Assembly: GCA_018398805.1 (NCBI GenBank)
Contig: JAGFBZ010001941.1
Span: forward strand, 124,001-188,000
Direction of reading: 5' to 3'
Length of the DNA stretch: 64,000 nt
Source: Hirundichthys speculiger
Lineage: Eukaryota; Chordata; Actinopteri; Beloniformes; Exocoetidae
A program made the translations under genes and the position numbers. Positions 34,764 through 47,159 of this stretch are shown piece by piece. The notes under the pieces are model-generated. The model was not told the DNA's origin. It searched no databases and was given only the letters and a program-made list of their open reading frames with translations. Each line of letters begins with the position of its first letter. The first letter of the stretch is position 1.

Positions 34764-36265
34764 TATATGAATTGAATATATAGCTGTGCAGTGACATGGC
34801 TAATAAAGCATATAGTAGATTAGATTTAAACATGTGTTAAACTGCTCTCAGTGTTACTGCTCAGATGCCATGCTTCCAAGCTGCATAGATAAGAAATATG
34901 AGCAGATGTTAGTTCATGGTAAAATGCCAGCTTGCTTGCAGGCGTGCACGTGCGCGTGCGTGTGTGTGTGTACACACATCCGTGTCTGTGTGTATCTGGC
35001 GATGGGCTCTGAGCAGCTCAGCCGCCTAAACACTTCCCCACACATCACGTCAGCATGCTGAGCTCTTACATAACCAAAGCCTGGGGGAGCTCTTTATCCA
35101 TGACCCGGACCTGAGGGATGGAGGGAGGAGAAGAAAAGGAGAGGTTCAGTTTTAAATGTCCCTTTATTACAGCATTCCAAAGGGAGGAAAATAAGTCACA
35201 ATTAAACCATTGCTCCAAACGTGTCTCAAAATTCAGAATGTAACAAAAGTTGTCTGTTTTCCCCCACAGAACATAAATCACCTAAAAGGATCCCACCTAA
35301 AGGATCGAAATGTCTAGACAGACAGCGACATTGGACAAATAAATGTTCTAGCATTCATTCTAGCAGCCTGTGAACAAAAACATCCTTCTCCCACATTAGG
35401 ATCCAGGTGTGCCCCATGTCTGTTTCATACCTATGATCCCATGTTCAATCCTCCACTGGAGATTTGCTGTCCACTTTTCAATGGGCGGGTTATACAGGGA
35501 CTGTCAGCTGCCTCTCAGGGAAATTCCTGGCCCAAAAAACCCAGTCTACCCAGACTCTCAACCCTATCAGAGAGAGCAGGTTACTTTCACGCAGAGCTGG
35601 CACACTGTTTACTTTTGCACAAACTGAAACTCATCCAGATGAGGGTTTGCAAAAGACAACAGGTACCCCTTCCCTCTCTTCCACTGCCCTACTACTCAGG
35701 TAATGGACAAGTTGGGGAAACAGTGCACACTCTCTTCATCCTGCTGGCCAGATAGAGTACTGCTATCTGGAAATGGTCTCAAAGACTTCCTTCACCACTC
35801 TTTCAATAAGCCTGACACATGTGATGTTAGAGTTCTGTCTTAATGTAGTTGAGCACAGTTGACCTCCTTAAGGTGACCTTGCAGGCTGACAGATGCCACT
35901 GTATGTTAACTAAGTCACTGGAAATGGTTTCTCAAAAGAACACATGCCCAGGGTCTCAGCAGGAACAAAATAAATTTAATGAACATGCCATGCTTGCAGA
36001 ACGGAAACATAAAAAGTTAAAATTCCAATAAGGTCCAGTTCCTCAGATTTTATGAGGAAAAGCTGCTTATCATAGTCCAACCAACTCTCCTCAGCAGATG
36101 TTTAATTTTATCAATCCAGCCGGGTGAACAAACCTTAGAAGAGTCACTGTTCAGTCTGAAGAAAGCAGTTTTGGACTGAAGGTCCAGCCACATGAATCCA
36201 ACACCAATCAGGCCAGAAGTTCACAACTGCCTTCCTCTTCCAGATCTCTGGGTGGTGTCAAAGCA
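34764..36265. other. Intergenic, no supported gene
   Basis: A CA/GT-rich patch lies near 34945-34975. Overlapping frames at 35409-35755 are open in three phases and look like unstructured coding-like sequence, but no domain or homologue is recognised, so they are not called. Confidence 0.45.
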
Positions 36266-36269
36266 GTAA

Positions 36270-36448
36270 AGCTTGATTTATGTCTCTTTTTTGGCACTAG
36301 TAGCCTTTATTTAGACAGGAAAGTAGGACAGAGAGAGTGGGGACGAAGTAAAGGGTCACAGGCCAGGAGTCAAACCTGTGACTGCTGCTGGAGTAACGCA
36401 GCATCTGTACATGCACTGCCTGCTTAAACCACTGAGCTACACAGCGGG
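36270..36448 (-). mobile_element. tRNA-derived SINE
   Basis: On the minus strand the 5' part carries an A box (tagctcagtgg, 36439-36429) and a B box (ggtttgactcc, 36376-36366, one mismatch to consensus), the internal RNA polymerase III promoter of tRNA-derived SINEs. The body ends toward 'cctgtctaaataaaggct'. The A-to-B spacing is longer than in a tRNA, and no cloverleaf is intact. Confidence 0.7.
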
Positions 36449-37028
36449 CTGCCTAATTTATGTCTACATGTAGATGCAGGTGTAACCCAGTGCTAAAAAG
36501 AGGATTAACTATAAATTAATACTTGGTTAAGAAATTATAGTGGGATTAAATATTGGTTAAAAACATTAAAAAATATATAAGTTCATAAATTTGTTTCAAG
36601 TAAAATGAGTTTAGAAGTTATAAAGTGACGATAAATTTGCATCTTGACAGACACACTGAGCAACCAATAGCAGACTAGTCTGATGTGGTGTTGGCCAGTA
36701 AGGTCAAGAGTCAGCCCTGGGCACCTGCGTAGCCTTCGCGCTGCTCAGTCTCTAATAAGACCAGAGAGCCCCCCCTCTCCTGTTCTGTGAAAGCTAATGA
36801 GAGGAAATCGGCATTCTTCTAATGATTCATGTGGCGATTGGTAAGCAAAAACCAATGTTAAGATACATGAATTATCAAAACGCTTCAATTAGTGACAAAT
36901 CTTTGTTAAAATCTTAAGATACTGCGCTGAGTGCCGAGTTTCGAGTGCCGTGGAAAGCCTGAGAGAGACCCCGTAGCCTGTTAGCACATGTTGCTAAACA
37001 GTGGCGAGTCCCATCCACATTGTACTGT
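36449..37028. other. Intergenic, nothing recognised
   Basis: No gene or classified repeat is visible. Confidence 0.5.
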
Positions 37029-37123
37029 GCTAGTTTCAATGCTAATTCCCGCTAGTTTCGATGCTAATTCCCGCTAGCTTTGATGCTAATTCCCACTAGC
37101 TTTGATGCTAATTTCCGCTAGCT
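37029..37123 (+). repeat. 22-bp tandem repeat
   Basis: Four consecutive 22-bp units start at 37029, 37051, 37073 and 37095, of the form 'gctagtttcgatgctaattc' plus cc, with one or two changes each, followed by a partial fifth unit. Confidence 0.9.
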
Positions 37124-37129
37124 ATTATA

Positions 37130-37880
37130 TAGAAAAAAATTGACTTTTTATGGGTTAAAGTGATTATCTGTGGGTAGTTTAATCAATCATCTGTTTCACT
37201 ACAAGGTATTATGTATACTTTTGTATTTTGGTTGTAAAAACTGTTATATTTCTGCTCATCTTGGTATAAGCACCCTGTTTCTGATAAGCTATATTGTCAG
37301 CTTGGTTCCTGAGCACTGTAGTAAAACTTTAAAGCTGCAAGTGCAGTTTATTGCAACAATTCTGTTTTATATTTCATATTATCAGATCTAAAAGCCAATG
37401 TGTGTTTGTAATGAAATCTAAAGGTGTTTTGTGTTATTTTAAAGGTGTATTGACAATGCACTTTGGGAAATTGATCTAGTTTGACCATTTTTTTTGCTAC
37501 ATTCCAACTATTTCATTTGGTTTAACTTATTGAAACTATATCATTGTACAACGTTTTTTTTTTTTTTTTTTTGAATCTGAACAGTAGCAGAAGGGTATTA
37601 TAGTTATATAATAATTATTTTTAAGCTACTTTATTCTGACCTTAGGTCAGGTTTTTCTGTTTGAACTGGAGTTGGGATCTGGAGTCACGCAGGAGAGTAA
37701 ATCCTTTTTCCACTACTGGATGGCGAGCCCCAGCCCAAGAGTCGACTGGACTGGTAGCCTGTAACCCGACTGGTTACAAACACATTTACACTGAACTTGT
37801 AGCTTGTAACCCGACTGGTTACAAACACCATTAACACTGAAAGACAAGAACATTGATCAGACTGTAAGAGACATTAAGGG
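37130..37880. other. Intergenic, with a long poly-T and a short direct repeat
   Basis: Poly-T lies near 37555-37572. The phrase 'gtaacccgactggttacaaa' occurs twice (near 37760 and 37805) and is partly palindromic. No gene is seen. Confidence 0.55.
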
Positions 37881-37890
37881 AGGTCTAATA

Positions 37891-38114
37891 CAGGGGTAGG
37901 CAACCCCAGTCCTCGAGTGCCGCTGTCCTGCAGGTTTTGCATGTTTCCCTGCTTTAACACACCTGATCCTAATTAATAGCCGTCATCATCTTGTCATCAA
38001 GGTCAGCACATGTCTGTAAATGACACGGCCACTTGTATCAGGGTGTGAAGAAGGAGGGAAACATGCTAAACCTGCAGGACAGCGGCACTCGAGGACCGGG
38101 GTTGCTTACTCCTG
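37891..38114. mobile_element. Complete 224-bp hAT MITE (subfamily B) with perfect 8-bp duplication
   Basis: It is bounded by gtctaata at 37883-37890 and 38115-38122. The inverted arms include 'gtcctgcaggttttgcatg' on the left. Same family and length as the copies at 32990 and 63489. Confidence 0.92.
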
Positions 38115-38122
38115 GTCTAATA

Positions 38123-38756
38123 GAACTATACCCAGGTATATGACATTTTATTTTCTTTATTTTGTTTGGTAACGAGAGCTCTCATTTTGTCATTCTGGCA
38201 CACTTAAATGCAATGTTAACCATTTCTGGCTTAATACAGTTAATTTTCTCTTGAATCAAAAGTGTTGTCTGTGTCCTATGTTGGTTGCACCCCTAGGCTC
38301 CTGCGTTCTTAGAATCTGTCTGATCTGGCCTACTCTTCCTGTCATACTGGTAATAAGGTATAGGTAACTATATTGCCATAACCAGATACCATAAAAAGGG
38401 TAAAGAAAGCACCTAAAGTGCTACACACGGCCTTGATACTTTGGCATTACTTCTGCGTTGTTTGCTTTGTGCTGTAGTTACACCAACGACCACTAGAGGG
38501 CAGTTCAGGTTATTTTTTGCAGCGTTGTAGCTTGCAGGACTGCACTTACTTTTTACTTCCTTTATGTAGCTCAAACTTTGATGCTCAGCATTAATCCATG
38601 CCAACTCGTATAAGATACACTTCATTTCCTCTGCTTCTGTCATTTTTACAGACACTGCAACAAACGATGATTCTACCTGACTTGAAAATGATGACGTAGC
38701 TGCAGGAAATACGATGAAGAACAAATCCACCAAGCTGACCAATCACATTTCTTGCA
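38123..38756. other. Intergenic, no gene seen
   Basis: The minus-strand frame at 38413-38742 has no recognised motif. Confidence 0.5.
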
Positions 38757-39430
38757 TTCCATTTTGGGACGGCATTGGGGCAGCTGTGGGGTGTTCTCTC
38801 CTGCCCAGGGGTGTCTGAGCATCACTCTCCCTGGTGGTTTTCCTTGGGGTTACCCTGGATGCCCGGTCTGCAGCAGCCTGGGATAATGTGGCCGCCCTGG
38901 GATCTCGTGAGGGTTGGGGGATCTTTTTAACCCCTTATCTACCTCCCTCTTCCAAGCAATGCTTCTTTTAATGCAATATTCTCAAATCTCCAAGACAAAA
39001 AAAAAAAACAAAACTGTGTGGGGTGTGTGGGGACCATCCACCCAGCACACTGCATCTATTTTGAATGCCCTCAGTCCAGACACACATATTAAACACGCAC
39101 AAACAAAACTAACAGTTACTCCATAGTTAATTAGGAACATCTCATAAATGTAACTGTACTTCATCATTCCTGTAGTTTTTTGTGCTGTCCTGCGCCCTCT
39201 TGCCTCCCTTTTCTTTTTTTCTGTATATGTTTGCAGGCCCCAGTTTCCAGAGCTACATTCAGACCTGCAGTTCCACCCTCTCACCATCCCAGCGTTTACC
39301 TCCACCGGTCTATAAAGATGTCTCTGGGATATCAACTAACATGGAAGGCAGGAAGGTCCCCCCGTATGACACAGGTCCTGCTCAAGGTTTCTTCCTCTTA
39401 AAGTTTCCCTACCACTGTTTTTAATTATTT
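38757..39430 (+). repeat. Teleost interspersed repeat, unclassified
   Basis: Ordered phrases 'gcagcagcctgggataatgt', 'acctccaccggtctataaag', 'atgtctctgggatatcaac' and 'caaggtttcttcctcttaaa' look like a common fish retroelement-derived repeat. An A-run lies at about 38997-39010. The class is not assigned. Confidence 0.45.
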
Positions 39431-39464
39431 GACAGTAGTTTGTAAAAATCTGTTTTAACTTTCA

Positions 39465-39538
39465 TTTGAATTAGGTGTCCTGAAGCAGGGAAGATATGCA
39501 GGACAGTGGCCCTCGAGGACTGGAGTTTGACACCCCTG
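39465..39538. mobile_element. 224-bp-family hAT MITE, one terminal fragment
   Basis: It contains only the right arm ('tgcaggacagtggccctcga' to 'gacacccctg') of the MITE family. The interior and left arm are missing. Confidence 0.65.
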
Positions 39539-40135
39539 GTCTAAGGGATGAATACCTTTTATAGGCAAGGTACATAACACACACCACACAAACGCTGCAG
39601 GCCTTATACTGCTCCACACACCACACCATCACTGTCTTGTCTCTTCATCTGCCCTGTCCTTTTGTGTTTCACTAGCTGTGATATTAATCCTCCCTGACAG
39701 ATTCAGGATTTTAGGTGTTAATAAAATATGTTAGATCAGACTGTCAAGGAGGACTGGTGAAGGACTCATCCACTCTCACCCACGCACAAGAAAACTAACA
39801 TCTGCTGCATGTTTCAAAAAAAAAAAAAAAAAAAAACTAGAATGTGAAGATCCTGTCTGATCCTGCTGTACACAAACCAATTCATGAACCCAACACCAAT
39901 ACCAAAAGCTCTTAGTGTAGAGAACAAATAAGAAATTCTCTGGCAAAAGCCTTATTTTGACCAAATTTAAAATAATAAACCTTACATGAATTAAGAACAT
40001 TATGAATAAGAAAAATATTGTCCATAATTGTCAGGCATACAATAAGTTTGATCTATGTGTACAAGAATGTCAAAAAAAAAAAAAGTCTGTTTGATAGGGC
40101 TCTGGAGAATAATGTAAAAATAATGTATAGCCCAT
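39539..40135. other. Intergenic, with poly-A
   Basis: Poly-A lies at about 39816-39836 and a second A-run near 40072-40084. No gene is seen. Confidence 0.55.
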
Positions 40136-40139
40136 TTAA

Positions 40140-41090
40140 AGTAAGGCCTCTGATCTCAAGTTCTTAAGTAAAGACCGGTCCCCCTTTTTAGGCAATAAAG
40201 ACAAACAGGCTATTGACAAGAAATAGGAAGAAATCTGGTTCCAAAGGTACTTACAGAAGTCTCTGGTGAGACCATCGATTCCTGGTGCCTATCCAAGATT
40301 CATTTGATTAACAGCTACAGTCAATTCCTTTAAAGTCAGAGGAGCTCTCTCCTTTTTGCTGAGGTAAGATGACTTTTCTAGGAGATCCTTTTTGTTCTCA
40401 TGCAGCACAGCTGTTTCCCAAAGAGGGGAGCGTAGAATTCCACTGCATTACTATTTCATCCTGATTGGTGTTTATTCTTTGTCCAGTTAATTTTAAACAA
40501 GACATCTGATTTCACTTTACAACGGATTCATCTCCATTAAAAAAGAATTGGAGAAATTAAGATCTAACGAAAGATTCCTTTACCTTTTCATGCAGAAAGG
40601 AGGTCAACGCTGATATTGTGTCTTGCAGTAGGTGACCACCACTCAGATCTTAATTTCTCAGCAGCGCCTTTTCAATACTTTGATAGTTTTTAGTGTCTTG
40701 ATTTGTTGCATTTACTGCAGCAGAATATGAACTGCACTGTTGACAAAAGATGCAGGTTTGAGCTGTGCCAGCCTCCTAACATTGCTTCAAGGAATAAAAA
40801 AAATACTCTTACTGTCCTTCCACTGTTTCCATAAGCACTCAACTCTGATTCAAAACTGTTATCTTGAAGGTGTTTGTTGTTAAAATGCCTGTTCAATATA
40901 AGTCCTTTACCTGGTGAAATCTTTAAGGAAAGGGCTTTAAACCCAACAGGACTTATAGTGTGAAAATTCCACTTGAACTCAAATTTTAAGAAATCTATAT
41001 GTGATCGAGCCTGAGAACTGTCGCCCCTGACTTGGACCCATGCCTACTGTCCTACTTGTGGAAATTTCACGGTCCATTTGTCCAGATCTA
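40140..41090 (-). pseudogene. L1/Tx1-like LINE fragment, degenerate
   Basis: On the minus strand, around 40395-40210, the sequence reads SKKERAPLTLKELTVAVNQM, then after one stop APGIDGLTRDFCKYLWNQIS. This corresponds to the start of the reverse transcriptase of L1-type LINEs, where 'G(K/X)SPGIDG' leads into the fingers. Upstream minus-strand sequence (to about 41090) has the spacing of the endonuclease-RT linker, with a possible 'RLDHI' near the endonuclease C-terminus. Numerous stops, and loss of the rest of the RT including the YADD/FADD box, make it a dead fragment. Boundaries are approximate. Confidence 0.65.
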
Positions 41091-41096
41091 AATGTA

Positions 41097-41530
41097 CAGT
41101 GATCCCTGCAAAAATCAAAATCCGCAAATGGGAGCCAGAGCCCCCCAAGCCTAAATACTGTGTTTAAAATATGTTTAAAAACTGCAAGTAGCAAGGCACT
41201 GCAGCGAAACAAGACAAAGGCTCAACTGTGGTCTTTCTGTTACCTTCACAGCCTCTGGTCTCTGAACCGTAGTAAAGAAACCACTGCTATTGTGCTACAC
41301 GCTAACAACAATAAAAGAAACAGTCCGGTTTTCTCTGCATGGAATGAGCACTTTATTCTGGCACTGCAGTAACTTGTAACATCACACAGGTTGTATTGTT
41401 GGGCTCCTGTCGGTTAACAGAGAATGTAAATCTATACACGCTGGGCTGCTGTTGATGCTCACTACACTTTTCATCTAACCCCGTTTTCGGGGGAGGGCAG
41501 CACTCTCAGGGTGCTTTAGGGGGCATTCTG
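41097..41530 (+). repeat. Dispersed repeat, inverted relative of 60600-61045
   Basis: About 380 bp match the reverse complement of the later copy, including 'ggctcaactgtggtctttct', 'cagcctctggtctctgaacc' and 'tggaatgagcactttattct'. The left end 'tacagtgatccctgcaaaaa' resembles a Tigger-like terminus, but a matching right terminus was not found. Confidence 0.7.
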
Positions 41531-41738
41531 AGCACAGCATTGTGTATTTGGGAACCATCAAGTAGAGAACATCAAGTTGTCCATATTGTTACTTTGAATG
41601 CCACATAATCAGATTCAACATCATATTTAATAGCCAAAACAACAATAAAAGCACACTCATTTATACATCAAATAGAACTATGGAGCTCTATTTGATGATC
41701 TGACCTGTTTAAAAACAGAAATGACTGTTATGTAGGCC

Positions 41739-41925
41739 ATGACAGATTTTGAGGGGAAATGTCCCAAAGATCTTGTTTTCCTCCACAGCAGACACCTGAA
41801 TGAGATCATGCCACAGCTGTACAGACTGTGTCTGGACGTGACTATTCCCACATCCACCACAACTGCTGACCAAACATCCTCTGCCCTTAAGAGAATAAAA
41901 ATGTATGCAAGTAAAATGGTGATGT
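41739..41925 (+). pseudogene. hAT transposase C-terminal remnant
   Basis: The frame ends LYRLCLDVTIPTSTTTADQT followed by SSALKRIKMYASKM. This resembles the dimerisation region of hAT transposases, where a '(I/L)P.S.A.AER.FS.LK.IK..LR' pattern is conserved. The AER-FS core is replaced here by ADQTSS. Only about 60 residues are present and no catalytic part is visible nearby, so it is a fragment. The match is by motif only. Confidence 0.5.
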
Positions 41926-42053
41926 GTAATTGAGAGGTAGAGCCATTTGTGCACGTCCATTGACATGTGCACGTCCACATGTGACCAGGTGGACGCACAT
42001 TCATGCCATTTGGACGCGCTCTTTTATGCACCGACATGCGGGTTGCGCTTTCT

Positions 42054-42110
42054 GCAAACTTGGTATCTTGCGATGGCGAGTAGCCCGCCATCGCAAGATA
42101 CCAAGTTTGC
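42054..42110. repeat. Perfect 25-bp hairpin
   Basis: Arms 42054-42078 and 42086-42110 are exact complements with a 7-nt loop. No target duplication was found, so it is not clearly a transposon end. Confidence 0.9.
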
Positions 42111-43382
42111 GGAGAGGTAAGACTTTTACCTCCAAAAACATTAAACCGGATTTACACGTATCTCAAAAATGACCCCCAGGATGGAAAAAAACTCAGAAAT
42201 CCATGGATCGACTTCCCTGCAGTTTTTTAGATTCTTTGTTCAAGAAACTCTCAGAACTTTGATTTGGGGCATAGGCGCTGACAACGCAGAATGCCGAACT
42301 CCCTATTTCTGTCCTAGAAATAGTAACCTGCCTTTAACAATCTTATTTCTGTTACTGAAAGAATGGTCACATCTATATGCCACATCTGCACTAAAGTTTT
42401 AGCCATGACTGAGGAGAGATGAACTTCATCATAATCTACCTCTTTTGGTGGAATAGTATGTTTTTTTTTTCTTGAAAATGTATATACATATGTCCCTCCC
42501 CCAGTGGTTTTTAAAGATCTAAGATTTATGCTCTGCATAAGAAGGTCAGAGCTAATATAGGCAGCAACGATATAAATCAAAAGGCAGCAAAGAACGAACC
42601 CCATGTGATGCATGATTAAATAAACCCCTTCGTTTGTCTAGTCCTCGTGTTCATTTTACTTTTCATGGCTTTTATCAAGTTTATGTGTTTTTAAAGATGG
42701 AAGCTTTTTCTTTCAACCAAGGGATCAAAATCAGCACGTGTTATCAGTCTGTCTGTGGATCTGAAAACTTGATCAGCATCACTGAAATAATCACTGACTT
42801 AAACTGACTTTTTGTAAGTCTCATCCAGGAGCCTATTTTATTCCTCCACCGAACCTTTCCTCCACTGTTCAGGCCCAGGAACACTGGGGGTAAAAGTGGC
42901 TTGACTGGACCAGCTGACCAGAGCGGCCGGCTAAAGGCAGTTAGCCTTTAGCTGTTAGCCCTGTTAGCTACCTTCGGGGGCCAGCTCAAGTCCTCAGCTA
43001 CCATCTCTCCGTCTGGCCAAAGGCTGCTAGCTGGTTGACAGCCTTTTTCCCCCAGTTGAAGGCTGCTTTGTTTGGGGACTGAATTTACTTTAGGAGCCTG
43101 TCCACGTTGGTCATTTTGGACACTGCACTTCTTATTGCCACTTCCGCGTTAGCGTCAGTTTAGCAACGGAAAAAATTACAAAAGGAAGGATGATGAAGCA
43201 AATGTATAATTTGAATGAATTATGTAAATTGTTTGGGCAGATAAAAATAAAGAGGAGAAATGGGAGAAGATATTAAACACTGAAAAAAGAGAGACAGGAG
43301 AGAGATCAGAGTAAATAAAGCCTTATACTTGATGTAGCATCTGGTGCAGCTGAAGCCTGAATTCCTCTTTATTACTATATAC
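42111..43382. other. Intergenic, no gene seen
   Basis: A GC-richer patch with iterated 'gttagc' words lies at 42910-43060. No exon is recognised. Confidence 0.5.
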
Positions 43383-43475
43383 TCCATCCATCCATCCATT
43401 TTCTATACCCGTTTCATCCTTGAACGGTCACGGGGATCTGCTGGTGCCTATCCCAGCCGTCTACGGGCGAAAGGC
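43383..43475 (-). repeat. Fragment of the 'ccatccatccattttctata' retroelement family
   Basis: It shares 'tctatacccgtttcatcc' and 'tcccagccgtctacgggcga' with the longer copy at 59313-59606. It is probably the 3' end of a non-LTR retrotransposon. Confidence 0.6.
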
Positions 43476-44429
43476 ACATTTAAAAATGTTCCTCTCAGCC
43501 AACATTTATCTCATACAATTATAACATGCTTGTTAGGCTAATGTGAATTTTCATGGTTAAATGACATGGAAATATGAGAAAATTGAATAAATATGTATGA
43601 ACTTACAGAATTTTGGGGCCTGCTGTAGCTTTTCATAACTTTGAGAAATGTGAGATCATTATTAACTTCCCCAGCCAAAGTGAAAGATGATGTTCTTTAT
43701 GTCTTTATAATAAACTGCATATACATGTGGACAAGGGCTATTTTCATCAGCCCTCATCCACCGCTGGGATGTTTTACACAACAATAGCACACTTGACATG
43801 CTCATATGAATCGTTATGGCGATACGAGATGTCAGGGCATGAAAACTCTGGCTCTATATGGACTCTATATGTCATACCACATGGCGTGGCTCTCTCCATC
43901 ACTGTCATAGCCACAAGGAACATTAACTTGAAACTGTCTGAATGAAAAACTGCCATCGCCTCAAGAAATTGCCAAGGCCATTAATGTTATGCATTTCATG
44001 TCTAAAAAGGGCTTTAGACTGAGGGGGAAAGTGGAGAAAAACTGAGATGGGTTAATAGTGAAAGAAAAAAAAATGTTGAAGCAACAAAAGAGAAGAAAAA
44101 AAATTGTTCATTTTGATAATGTGAGCGTAAATGGTTTTCTCCAATACAAACTTGCTTCAAAAGGACATATATTTAACAATTTTCTGTTGTAAATATATGT
44201 AAAGAAGAAAAAGCTTCTCATTTTATTATAATATACCTCCATTTGGTTTCTTTAAATGCAAAAAGTAAGGCTTTACATCAAAAACAAAAGTATGATGTGA
44301 TTTCTTTTCAAGATATATTACCCACTGAGTGGAGAGTGGAAAATCACTGCTTCGCTCACTTCGATTAATTTTTAAGGATAAGGTGCCAACAATCTGTGAA
44401 TATTAGCTTAATGTAGATTTTATATTGGA
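43476..44429. other. Intergenic, nothing recognised
   Basis: AT-rich sequence with several A-runs (about 44060-44102). No gene is seen. Confidence 0.5.
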
Positions 44430-44710
44430 TAGAGATGTTTGATCTCCAACCAGAAGGTTGTTGGATAGATGCCCAACCCCGTCACATGCCTCATGTTGTG
44501 GAGCGAGGTGCAGTAGTCTTTCTGGGGGGACACTGAACCCCAGATTACCCACAGTGCCCCTGCCGCTCACCATGCCAGTCCCAAATGAGTAGGGTTGTGT
44601 TAGGGAGGGCATCAGATGTGATCAGGTAATAAAGATTCACCCCCTGTATTTCTGCTGTACAGTTGGAGTTAGATGGAGGGTCAGCGAAAACTGACTGCCA
44701 GCCCCTTGTG
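44430..44710. repeat. SINE-like repeat fragment
   Basis: Phrases 'aaccagaaggttgttggat' and 'ttgtgttagggagggcatca' occur in the order seen in tRNA-derived fish SINE bodies. No pol III boxes could be delimited. Confidence 0.4.
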
Positions 44711-45834
44711 GTCATTCCAAGAACTGCACATATTCCTCTTCCTATAGGAGATATTTGATCAAGTTGGATGTAGCCCTTTGATTAACTCCAATTCCGTCAC
44801 AATCCTGAACAGGATATGAATGGATGGAGTCATAAAGATGCTCAATCAGATGTGTAGTCTGGCTGAATCGTCTAGTGTGCAAAGTCAAAGGATTATTGCA
44901 TTTAAAAATGGTTGAGACTGTCCTTATGTTTGGGATCTCACATGTTTTTTTTTTTTTTTTTAAATCATTTAAGATCTGAAAGTCATCTGTAGCCAGCCTT
45001 ATCCTAATATTGTTCTGTAATGTTTCTATCAACTGTTCACCATCTGAGGAGATGGTTTGAATGAAATAGTTCACATGTAGTTGCCAGCATTCACCACAAG
45101 GGACTCTGTAGAGAACATGTGTACTTTAGTCTTGAGTAGACAGGCTTTCGTAGCACTCGGTGATATCTAATAGGAAACGTGCCGGGAGTACGTCTGTTTT
45201 GTGTTTACAGTTTGACCAATAAATAGCTATAAAACTATGCCTGTCTTTCAACATGCAAAAATAATATAATTATCAATCACTCAAGGCAAATTCCAAAGAG
45301 AAAAGAGCAAGCTGTGTTTTATACATCAATTGAAGGTTTGTCCCAGACAGACACATTTGGACCTAATCTGGGCTGCTTTTGTCTCTTATGGTTCAGTTCC
45401 GGCACTGGCTAACCGGTATGTGGGCCAGAGGTGGTTCCAGAGTACATGAACTTGGGTTTTTGCATGAGCCAGTTTCAAGTTTCATAAGGTGGTTTTGACA
45501 TGTGATACAGAAAGCATCATGAGGTGCCAGGTGTGACCCAAAGGCCCAAAGAAAATGAGAAATTGGGCTACGTCTGGTGGATATGTTACCAAGATTAGGC
45601 AGCAACATTCACCTTGAGTCAATGCCATCATTCAAGGCCAAATGTAGAAGAAAACTGCAGATATGGGCCAAGACTGGGCTAAACATTGTGTGCTATCTGT
45701 GGACGCCTGTCAGAACTGTTTGACTTACAGAAGAACAACATGCAAACCACCCGAGCATCAGGAAACATGGCGTTAATCATAGTATTAGTAACCAAAATTT
45801 TGTCCCTCATCCAACAGAAATATGGCTTTCAGTT
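44711..45834. other. Intergenic, no gene seen
   Basis: Poly-T lies at about 44945-44962. The stretch 45400-45700 has several 'gggcca' words suggestive of an old repeat, but it is not classified. Confidence 0.45.
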
Positions 45835-46360
45835 CAATTCAGTTTAAATATTTAACACCAGTTCACAATAAAAGTCATCTCAAGTCTAATTCCACCCAAT
45901 TATAACCCACATGTATTCCAATTATGTCCTCTTTTATGATCCATTAATAATCTAATTTAGTCCAGTTAGTTTTAATTGTGTTCATATAATGGACTTTCAT
46001 TAAAAAAGGACTTGTTAATGAAACTAATAGACTGCATTAAATCTTCACCTAGATGCAGGCCCTCATCCTGAATATACTTGGTACAGTGTCATGACAATGG
46101 AAATGAAAAAAACTCCCTTTTAACAGAAAGAAACCTTCATGCTAAGAGATGATGACTATCTGCCTGGACCAGATGGAGCGAGAGAGGACAAGAGCGAGCA
46201 ACAGAAACAAAGACCACGGATCACATGATCTGAGACAAAGTCTAAGTAATGACTGAAATAATGTGACGTACATATGTGGACAGTAATTGGACTGAGTAAA
46301 GAAAGTGCCCATCACAGGAGCTCCTCCAGGACTGCCGGAGCTGTGTACTGTCCTCGACTC
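45835..46360 (-). repeat. Teleost retroelement-derived repeat
   Basis: Contains 'actcccttttaacagaaaga' with 'aaaccttca' and 'atctgcctggaccag'. The complementary counterpart lies at about 53400-53530 in the opposite orientation. Non-coding and decayed. Confidence 0.5.
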
Positions 46361-47159
46361 ATTCATGAATGATGTAAACCTGTGGGTTTGGTTTCCGTGA
46401 ACCATGGTACTGCTGCAGTGTGGTGGTCCGCAACTGTGGGGTGAGGGTACAACGCCATTATCAGACGCCATCAGCTTCCAATCTAACTGCAGAGCCAAAC
46501 TGGTTCTGTACAAGAAACTGATGAAGATAACTGAGCGTGTATAGTTGTGTTCAAGTTAATATTAGTGTGTTTTTAAAAAGTGAGAAAGCTGCAAATCCTT
46601 CTAGCAGCTCTTATTTCCAAGCATGCGGATGCATTGTGAACACTGCACGTTCCATTCAAATCAAAACATGAACATTTGATCAAATCTGTCAATACTTCAT
46701 CTTCACTTTCTGTAAAATAACAAATTTCATCATCTTATTAAAGTTTTCACATGTTTAAACTGGAATAAAAAGTACTGTGGTCGCGTTGTACTTGTGTGTT
46801 TGGAAATAAAAGCTATTACAAGGATTTTGAGCGTTATTCACTATTTTAAACACATTATTATGAACACAACTGTGCACGTCAGATGTTTGAAAAACTGTTT
46901 GATGAAATGTTTGATTTAATTATCAACTTGCTGCATTATTCAGCTTTTTATTGGTGTTTTCACTTAATTTCACAACTCAGAACAGTTATAATCTCTAACA
47001 TCAGCCTGCACCTGAAACCTGTATGACATCACGGCGGTCAACATTCTAGAACACCTGTTGCCTCATTAGTTTATTCTAAAACCATAGATTCCAGGTGAAT
47101 ATTGCTACAGCTTTCAAGCAGTACACATGACTTTTCAAGGTATCAACTCAATTCCAAAG
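46361..47159. other. Upstream region of the USP gene
   Basis: No classical TATA box or CpG-rich promoter stands out. An in-frame stop (tag at 47085-47087) lies upstream of the start. An alternative in-frame ATG at 47127 would add 11 residues. A 5' untranslated exon could lie in this interval but cannot be placed. Confidence 0.4.

Noticed and set aside
35409..35755. Three overlapping frames as a possible exon ending before gtacccc
   Set aside because: Being open in three phases suggests chance or compositional bias, and no acceptor or homologous domain could be identified.
46142..46513. 123-residue minus-strand frame upstream of the USP gene
   Set aside because: Much of it overlaps a decayed teleost repeat, and no domain is recognisable.
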